Shown here piece by piece: positions 59,911 through 64,000 of a stretch of DNA of 64,000 bases. The stretch covers positions 2,480,001-2,544,000 of the forward strand of contig NZ_CP095487.1 in NCBI RefSeq assembly GCF_023028345.1, given 5' to 3'. How positions within the stretch are numbered: the first letter of the stretch is position 1; every line of letters begins with the position of its first letter. Both the position numbers and the translations under genes were made by a program. The notes under the pieces were generated by a model that had not been told where the DNA came from, ran no database searches, and was given only the letters and a program-made list of their open reading frames with translations. The DNA comes from Halorientalis marina. Its GTDB lineage: Archaea > Halobacteriota > Halobacteria > Halobacteriales > Haloarculaceae.

Positions 59911-60330
59911 ATGCAATCGCTCGCCGCCCACCACGTCGGTATCACCGTCAGCGACCTCGACCGCGCCGTTGCGTTCTATCGGGACACGCTCGACCTCGCC
60001 GTCCTCGACCGCTTCTCCGTCGGCGGGGAGGCGTTCGCCACCGGCGTCGCCGTCCCCGGTGCCACCGGCCGCTTCGCCCACCTCGACGCCGACGACGTCC
60101 GCGTCGAACTCGTCGAGTACGACCCCGAAGCACCGGCCCGGGCCGACGCCAGCCTCAACGAACCCGGCGCCGTCCACCTCGGCCTCGCCGTCGACGACCT
60201 CGATACGTTCTACGAGGGCCTGCCCGACGACGTCGAGACGCTGAGCGAGCCACAGACCACCGAGAGCGGGACCCGAATCCTGTTCGTCCGCGACCCGGAA
60301 GGGAACCTCGTCGAAGTCCTGGAGACGTGA
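59911..60330 (+). CDS. VOC-family (glyoxalase/dioxygenase-fold) protein
   Basis: A 139-residue vicinal oxygen chelate domain from the ATG at 59911. The HVGITVSDLDRAVAFYRDTL and VHLGLAVDDLDTFYEGLPDD repeats supply metal-ligand His residues, and LFVRDPEGNLVEVLET supplies the final Glu. A lactoylglutathione-lyase-like or resistance-protein-like role is possible; no substrate is evident. Confidence 0.87.
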   Translation: MQSLAAHHVGITVSDLDRAVAFYRDTLDLAVLDRFSVGGEAFATGVAVPGATGRFAHLDADDVRVELVEYDPEAPARADASLNEPGAVHLGLAVDDLDTFYEGLPDDVETLSEPQTTESGTRILFVRDPEGNLVEVLET

Positions 60331-60370
60331 AAACGGAGTGAGAGCCGGTGGAGTGGATTGTGAACCACGC

Positions 60371-60440
60371 CCGGACTCGCTGTGCTCGTCCGGTCTATTT
60401 CAAATCCCTTTGGCGTTCGCTGCTCACGTCCGTTCGCAGC
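60371..60440. repeat. Hairpins and a short inverted tRNA match beside tRNA-Thr
   Basis: CCGGAC (60371-60376) pairs with GTCCGG (60388-60393), and GCTGC at 60419 with GCAGC at 60436. Between them TTCAAATCCCT (60399-60409) equals the T-loop/T-stem sequence of the adjacent tRNA-Thr but on the opposite strand. No gene is seen here. Confidence 0.45.
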
Positions 60441-60444
60441 AGAA

Positions 60445-60518
60445 AGCCGGTGGAGGGATTTGAACCCTCGGCCTAATCCTTACGAAGGATTCGCTCTGCC
60501 AGTCTGAGCTACACCGGC
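60445..60518 (-). tRNA. tRNA-Thr (anticodon CGU)
   Basis: On the minus strand GCCGGTG/CACCGGC form the acceptor stem, followed by a D arm GCTC...GAGC, anticodon arm AATCC-TTCGTAA-GGATT with anticodon CGU, and T arm GAGGG-TTCAAAT-CCCTC. No intron, no CCA encoded, discriminator U. Confidence 0.94.
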
Positions 60519-60584
60519 AACGGCCGTCAGTACGCATCCTCACATCATCACATAACCGCAATAAGGGTTGCGAATCGACACGGC

Positions 60585-61568
60585 TCAGGTCCGGGTCAAT
60601 CGGACATCCAGAACCACGTTCAGTTCGTGTGGGGCGTAGGAGCGCACCGTTCGGCGCGTCTCGACGGCCACCTCGTACTCGGGCTCGGCGGCCGCGCGGA
60701 TCGCCCGCTCGCCCGGGCCGTAGGGGTCGTCCTCGTGCTGGATATCGTAATAGTGGACGACCGTCTCGTCGCCGGCCAGCCGAACCGCGGTGTCGAGGAA
60801 CTCGTCTGCGGTGTGGGGCAGGTTCATCACGATCCGGTCGGCCCAGTCGGTGTAGTCGTCGCTGACCTCGCGCACGTCGCCGTGGATCGCCGTCACGCGG
60901 TCGGCGACGCCGTTCCGGCGGGCGTTCTCGCGGAGATACTCGATGGCCCGTTCGTTCAGGTCGGTGCCGACGACCGCCGCGCCTCGCTTCGCGAACGGGA
61001 CGGCAAAGGGACCCACGCCCGCGAACATATCGAACGCCCGCTCCCCGTCGGCCACCTGCTCGGTCACGCGGTGGCGCTCGGTGGCGAGCCGTGGCGTGAA
61101 GTACACCTCTGCGAGGTCGACCGCGAACTCACACCCGTACTCGCGGTGGACAGTCTCGGTGTCGCCGCCGGCGAGGACGGCCCAGTCGCGGACCCTGCGT
61201 TCGCCCTTGACTTTCGAGGCGCGGTCGAGGACGGTCGTCACCGGCAGGGCCGACGCGACGATGGCGTCCGCGAGGGCCCGTGCACGCTCGTCGTCGTCCT
61301 CGTCGATCACCACGACGTCGCCGACGCGCTCGTAGGAGGGGTCGAAGTCGACCAGGTCGGCAGGCATGTCCTGGGTGTCACGGTCCGGTGCCCCGCGGGA
61401 GACGACCTCGAACTCCTCGGGGACGGCGTCGGGATCGGTCACGGGGATGTACAGCGAGCCCTCCTCGACGACGATCTCGTGGCCGTCGTCGACGAGATCG
61501 CGGTCCGCGAGCCGACGGCGTGTCTCCTCACCGGTCTCGCGGTCGACGCGAACGCAGGGCACCGACAT
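60585..61568 (-). CDS. trm5: tRNA (guanine-37-N1)-methyltransferase Trm5
   Basis: A 327-residue protein. The N-terminal domain has LPVTTVLDRASKVKGERRVR. The class I methyltransferase core follows, with EVYFTPRLATERHRVTEQV, FDMFAGVGPFAVPFAKRGA and RIVMNLPHTADEFLDTAVRL, the catalytic NLPH of the family. Trm5 makes m1G37, needed for reading-frame maintenance. Divergent from dphB, with 84 bases between. Confidence 0.93.
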   Translation of the reverse strand: MSVPCVRVDRETGEETRRRLADRDLVDDGHEIVVEEGSLYIPVTDPDAVPEEFEVVSRGAPDRDTQDMPADLVDFDPSYERVGDVVVIDEDDDERARALADAIVASALPVTTVLDRASKVKGERRVRDWAVLAGGDTETVHREYGCEFAVDLAEVYFTPRLATERHRVTEQVADGERAFDMFAGVGPFAVPFAKRGAAVVGTDLNERAIEYLRENARRNGVADRVTAIHGDVREVSDDYTDWADRIVMNLPHTADEFLDTAVRLAGDETVVHYYDIQHEDDPYGPGERAIRAAAEPEYEVAVETRRTVRSYAPHELNVVLDVRLTRT

Positions 61569-61652
61569 GGTCAGTTCTCGACGACGCCGGGCACTAAGCG
61601 TGACGCTTCGCCGATCCGGACCGTTTAATCCGCCCGGCCCCCGAGCGGTGGT

Positions 61653-62432
61653 ATGCTCACCTTCGTCGGCCTCGGCCTCTACGACGAGCGGTCGGTCACC
61701 GTCGCCGGCCGCGAGGCCATCGAGGCCGCGGACCGGGTCTTCGCGGAGTTCTACACCAGCCACCTCGTCGGCGCGGACGTACCCGATCTGGAACGCTACC
61801 ACGACGCGACCATCGAGGTCAGGGACCGCGCCGGCGTCGAGCAGGACCCGGCGCCGATCCTCGATGCGGCCACGGCGGGCGACGCCGTCTTCTGTACCGC
61901 CGGCGACCCGATGATTTCGACCACCCACGTTGACCTCCGCCTGCGCGCCCACGAGCGCGGCATCGAGACGCGGGTCGTCCACGGGACGACCGCACAGACC
62001 GCCGCGAGTTCGCTCAGCGGCCTCCAGAACTACCGCTTCGGGAAGGCCACGACGCTCCCCTTCGAGCGCGCCCACGGCGGCGACGGCGTCCCCGACAGCG
62101 TCGTCGACACGCTCGACGAAAATCGCGAGCGTGGCCTCCACACCCTCGTCTATCTCGATATCAAGGCCGCCGACGACGACTACATGAGCGCCAGTACCGC
62201 CGCCGCCCTCCTCGCCGACGACTACGAGGACACGCTCGCGGTCGCGGTCTGCCGGGCCGGGAGCCCCGAGTCGACGGTCACCGCCGACCGGCTCTCAGCG
62301 CTCGCGACCCGGGAGTTCGGCCCGCCGCTGCACCTCCTCGTCGTCCCCGGCGACCTCCATCTCCTCGAACGCGACGCGCTCGCCGCGCTCGCGGACGCGC
62401 CTGCCGACCCCCTGGCGGAACTGACGGACTGA
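61653..62432 (+). CDS. dphB: Diphthine synthase
   Basis: A 259-residue tetrapyrrole-methylase-fold enzyme beginning MLTFVGLGLYDERSVTVAGR, with CTAGDPMISTTHVDLRLRA (SAM loop) and TAQTAASSLSGLQNYRFGKA. DphB methylates the modified His of elongation factor 2 in diphthamide synthesis. GTTTAATCC at about 61623 is a TATA box 28 bases before the ATG. Confidence 0.95.
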   Translation: MLTFVGLGLYDERSVTVAGREAIEAADRVFAEFYTSHLVGADVPDLERYHDATIEVRDRAGVEQDPAPILDAATAGDAVFCTAGDPMISTTHVDLRLRAHERGIETRVVHGTTAQTAASSLSGLQNYRFGKATTLPFERAHGGDGVPDSVVDTLDENRERGLHTLVYLDIKAADDDYMSASTAAALLADDYEDTLAVAVCRAGSPESTVTADRLSALATREFGPPLHLLVVPGDLHLLERDALAALADAPADPLAELTD

Positions 62433-62441
62433 GCCGTCGGG

Positions 62442-63422
62442 TCACTGCCCGTCGGTGCGGACCGGTTGGACGCCCAGCGCGCCCTGCAGGTCCCACTCGC
62501 TGCCGGTCGCCATGAACAGCAGGTCTTCGATGACGACCAGTACCTCGGGGAGCTCCCGGACGACGAGCCAGGTGATGGCCACAAGCGCCACGACCGAGAG
62601 GCTCTGTGCCAGCACCCGGTCCGCGAGGAAAAAGGAGACCTTGTACGGGTCGGCACTGCCGAACAGCGTCATGACGGCGTCCGGGAAGACGTGGAGGTAC
62701 TGCCTGCCAAAGGAGAGGCCGATGAAGACGTTCCGAACCAGGTTCAGCGCGTAGATGATCGGGATCGAGAGGCCGAGCGCGGCGGCCTTCCGTCGCCACG
62801 GTGCCCGAACGGCACCGATCAGGCCCGCGAAGATCGCCATGCTTCCGATCCCCGTACAGGCGATTTTGATCGTGTAGGTCACCTGGTGGCCGTCCGGGAG
62901 CACCCACAGGAACGTGTTCCGGTAGGGGTCGACCCGGCCCTGCGGGGAGTCGACGACACCGTTGACGAAGTCGCCGTTGACCACCTGCGGGTCGTAGCCG
63001 ATCAGGTTCATCAGGAACTGCGTCTGACTCGTCACTGCCTCGACCAGCGGGCGCCGGAAGAGTGCGAGCGCCTCGAAGGGGAGGAAGACGATCCCCATGA
63101 TCGCGACGGCGCGGGTCAGGACGTGCAGCGACTGGCGGCCGTTCGCGAGCAGGTACGCGACGTACAGCGCGCCCGGGACCGCCACCAGCGTCCCGATACC
63201 CTCGACGATGCTCTTCTGGACGAACGCGAAGTGATAGATGAGCGTCAGCCAGAAAGCGGCGAAGAGGACCCAGGCCGCGACCGCGACCCACCGGGTCGAA
63301 TCGAGGTCGCGGTCGTACCAGGCCAGGACGGAGGCGAGCGAGAACGCCGCGATCACGAGCCAGGCGAGCGGGTCGGAGAACCCGGTCAGCCACTCCAGCG
63401 TGCCCAACACCTGGTCTAGCAT
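62442..63422 (-). CDS. artA: Archaeosortase A
   Basis: A 326-residue membrane protein with about eight or nine helices. The catalytic Cys189 (KIACTGIGSM), Arg230 (ALNLVRNVFI) and Arg269 (LADRVLAQ) have the same spacing as Cys173, Arg214 and Arg253 of Haloferax ArtA. ArtA cuts PGF-CTERM tails and links the protein to a membrane lipid. A likely substrate lies 146 bases upstream. Confidence 0.95.
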   Translation of the reverse strand: MLDQVLGTLEWLTGFSDPLAWLVIAAFSLASVLAWYDRDLDSTRWVAVAAWVLFAAFWLTLIYHFAFVQKSIVEGIGTLVAVPGALYVAYLLANGRQSLHVLTRAVAIMGIVFLPFEALALFRRPLVEAVTSQTQFLMNLIGYDPQVVNGDFVNGVVDSPQGRVDPYRNTFLWVLPDGHQVTYTIKIACTGIGSMAIFAGLIGAVRAPWRRKAAALGLSIPIIYALNLVRNVFIGLSFGRQYLHVFPDAVMTLFGSADPYKVSFFLADRVLAQSLSVVALVAITWLVVRELPEVLVVIEDLLFMATGSEWDLQGALGVQPVRTDGQ

Positions 63423-63568
63423 CTATCGGGTGTTGGGCGATTTCCGATATATGTCTTGTCGTTAATCGCGCGCGGGATGCACGTCCGGACGCGCATGGCG
63501 CTGTCGCTGTTCGGGTCGTGTGCGAAAGAAATGAGGATTCGTCGAAGGCCGGAGGTTACTCCGGGTGT

Positions 63569-64000
63569 TTAGTCACGACGGCGCAGGGCCAGGAGGGCCG
63601 CTGCGGCGAGTGCGACGAGAGCGATGCCAGCCGTGAAGCCGGGACCGCCGGTCGTCGTCGTCTCGGGCGGAGCCGTGGTGCCGGGCTCGTCGGTCGGCTC
63701 GGCAGTGTCAGGCTCTTCCGTCGTGGTCGGCGGCTCGGTCGTCGTCGTCGGCGGCTCAGTCGTCGTGTCGGTGGTCGGCGTCGGCGTAGCGATCGTGTAC
63801 TGCGCCGAGTCCGTCACCGCGGAGCCGTTCGCCGTGTACGGGCTGTCGGCCTGCGGGAAGTCATACTGCTGGTTCCCGTTGGTGTCCAGGTGCGGCATCG
63901 CGATCACCTGCTGGCCGTCGCTCAGCGGTTCGTCGAGGGTGACCTCGACGCCCGTGGACTGGCCTTCCGACAGGTACTCACTGTTACCGATGACAGGACC
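63569..64000 (-). CDS. PGF-CTERM surface protein (DUF7282-like), N-terminus outside window
   Basis: The minus-strand frame is open from the window edge. Readable parts are VIGNSEYLSEGQSTGVEVTL, DEPLSDGQQVIAMPHLDTNG and NQQYDFPQADSPYTANGSAV, a beta domain like DUF7282. A Thr/Pro/Glu linker (TTTEPPTTTTEPPTTTEEP) follows, then the C-terminal GGPGFTAGIALVALAAAALL with RRRD end, a typical PGF-CTERM anchor. The linker is a likely O-glycosylation stretch. Confidence 0.85.
   Translation of the reverse strand, partial: GPVIGNSEYLSEGQSTGVEVTLDEPLSDGQQVIAMPHLDTNGNQQYDFPQADSPYTANGSAVTDSAQYTIATPTPTTDTTTEPPTTTTEPPTTTEEPDTAEPTDEPGTTAPPETTTTGGPGFTAGIALVALAAAALLALRRRD

Noticed and set aside
63721-63780. Repeated GGCTCGGTCGTCGTCG-type units that look like a tandem repeat array
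   Set aside because: They encode the Thr/Pro/Glu linker of the PGF-CTERM protein and are not a separate repeat or CRISPR.

Overview
The window reads as part of a haloarchaeal (class Halobacteria) chromosome. The GC content is high and the proteins are acidic. Many exported proteins carry twin-arginine signals with lipoboxes, and many TATA boxes sit 25-30 bases ahead of start codons, as in leaderless transcripts. Archaea-only genes are present: tfe, DGGGP synthase, rnp4, trm5, trm56, dphB, archaeosortase, halocyanin. The genus cannot be fixed from the sequence alone. Family numbers of the form DUFnnnn are from memory and should be confirmed by a domain search.

Layout. 1-9.0 kb: end of a tungstate/molybdate binding protein, an XRE repressor with a DUF2178 membrane protein under paired palindromes, NikR, small membrane proteins, a HAD phosphatase, an MFS plus rhodanese/metallo-beta-lactamase operon facing a bacterio-opsin-activator-type regulator, a frameshifted methyltransferase and a nucleoside phosphorylase. 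9.0-11.5 kb: a tRNA-Arg(UCG) gene followed on its 3' side by two toxin-antitoxin modules, each bounded by a copy of the tRNA 3' end. 11.6-15.0 kb: DGGGP synthase, a KaiC-like ATPase, small conserved genes and the SRP 7S RNA. 15.0-20.1 kb: an AT-richer accessory stretch (lipoprotein, small membrane proteins, 7TM histidine kinase, DUF7344 regulator) bracketed by inverted copies of one repeat. 20.2-43.6 kb: mostly core genes (MscS, YhbY, RNase P subunit, two glycosyltransferases, epimerase, DsbA-like, Trm56, TFE, CheC, CinA-like, NAD kinase, AbrB-PhoU protein, nitrilase-family hydrolase, endonuclease III) plus two decayed genes. 43.6-56.9 kb: respiratory genes, with a bc-type complex (halocyanin, Rieske protein, split cytochrome b) among several uncharacterised small membrane proteins, then an M28 peptidase, a prenyl synthase and oxidase subunit III. 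57.0-64.0 kb: two PAS-containing sensors, a VOC protein, tRNA-Thr(CGU), trm5, dphB, and archaeosortase A beside a PGF-CTERM surface protein that runs off the window.

How the genes work together. The bc cluster would move electrons from quinol through Rieske and cytochrome b to a membrane-anchored halocyanin, and no c-type cytochrome motif is seen in it. ArtA would process the PGF-CTERM proteins at 26.3-27.3 and 63.6-64.0 kb. The most unusual feature is the tRNA-Arg locus, where 1-1.2 kb units, each one toxin-antitoxin pair plus a tRNA 3'-end repeat, are stacked in tandem without a visible integrase.
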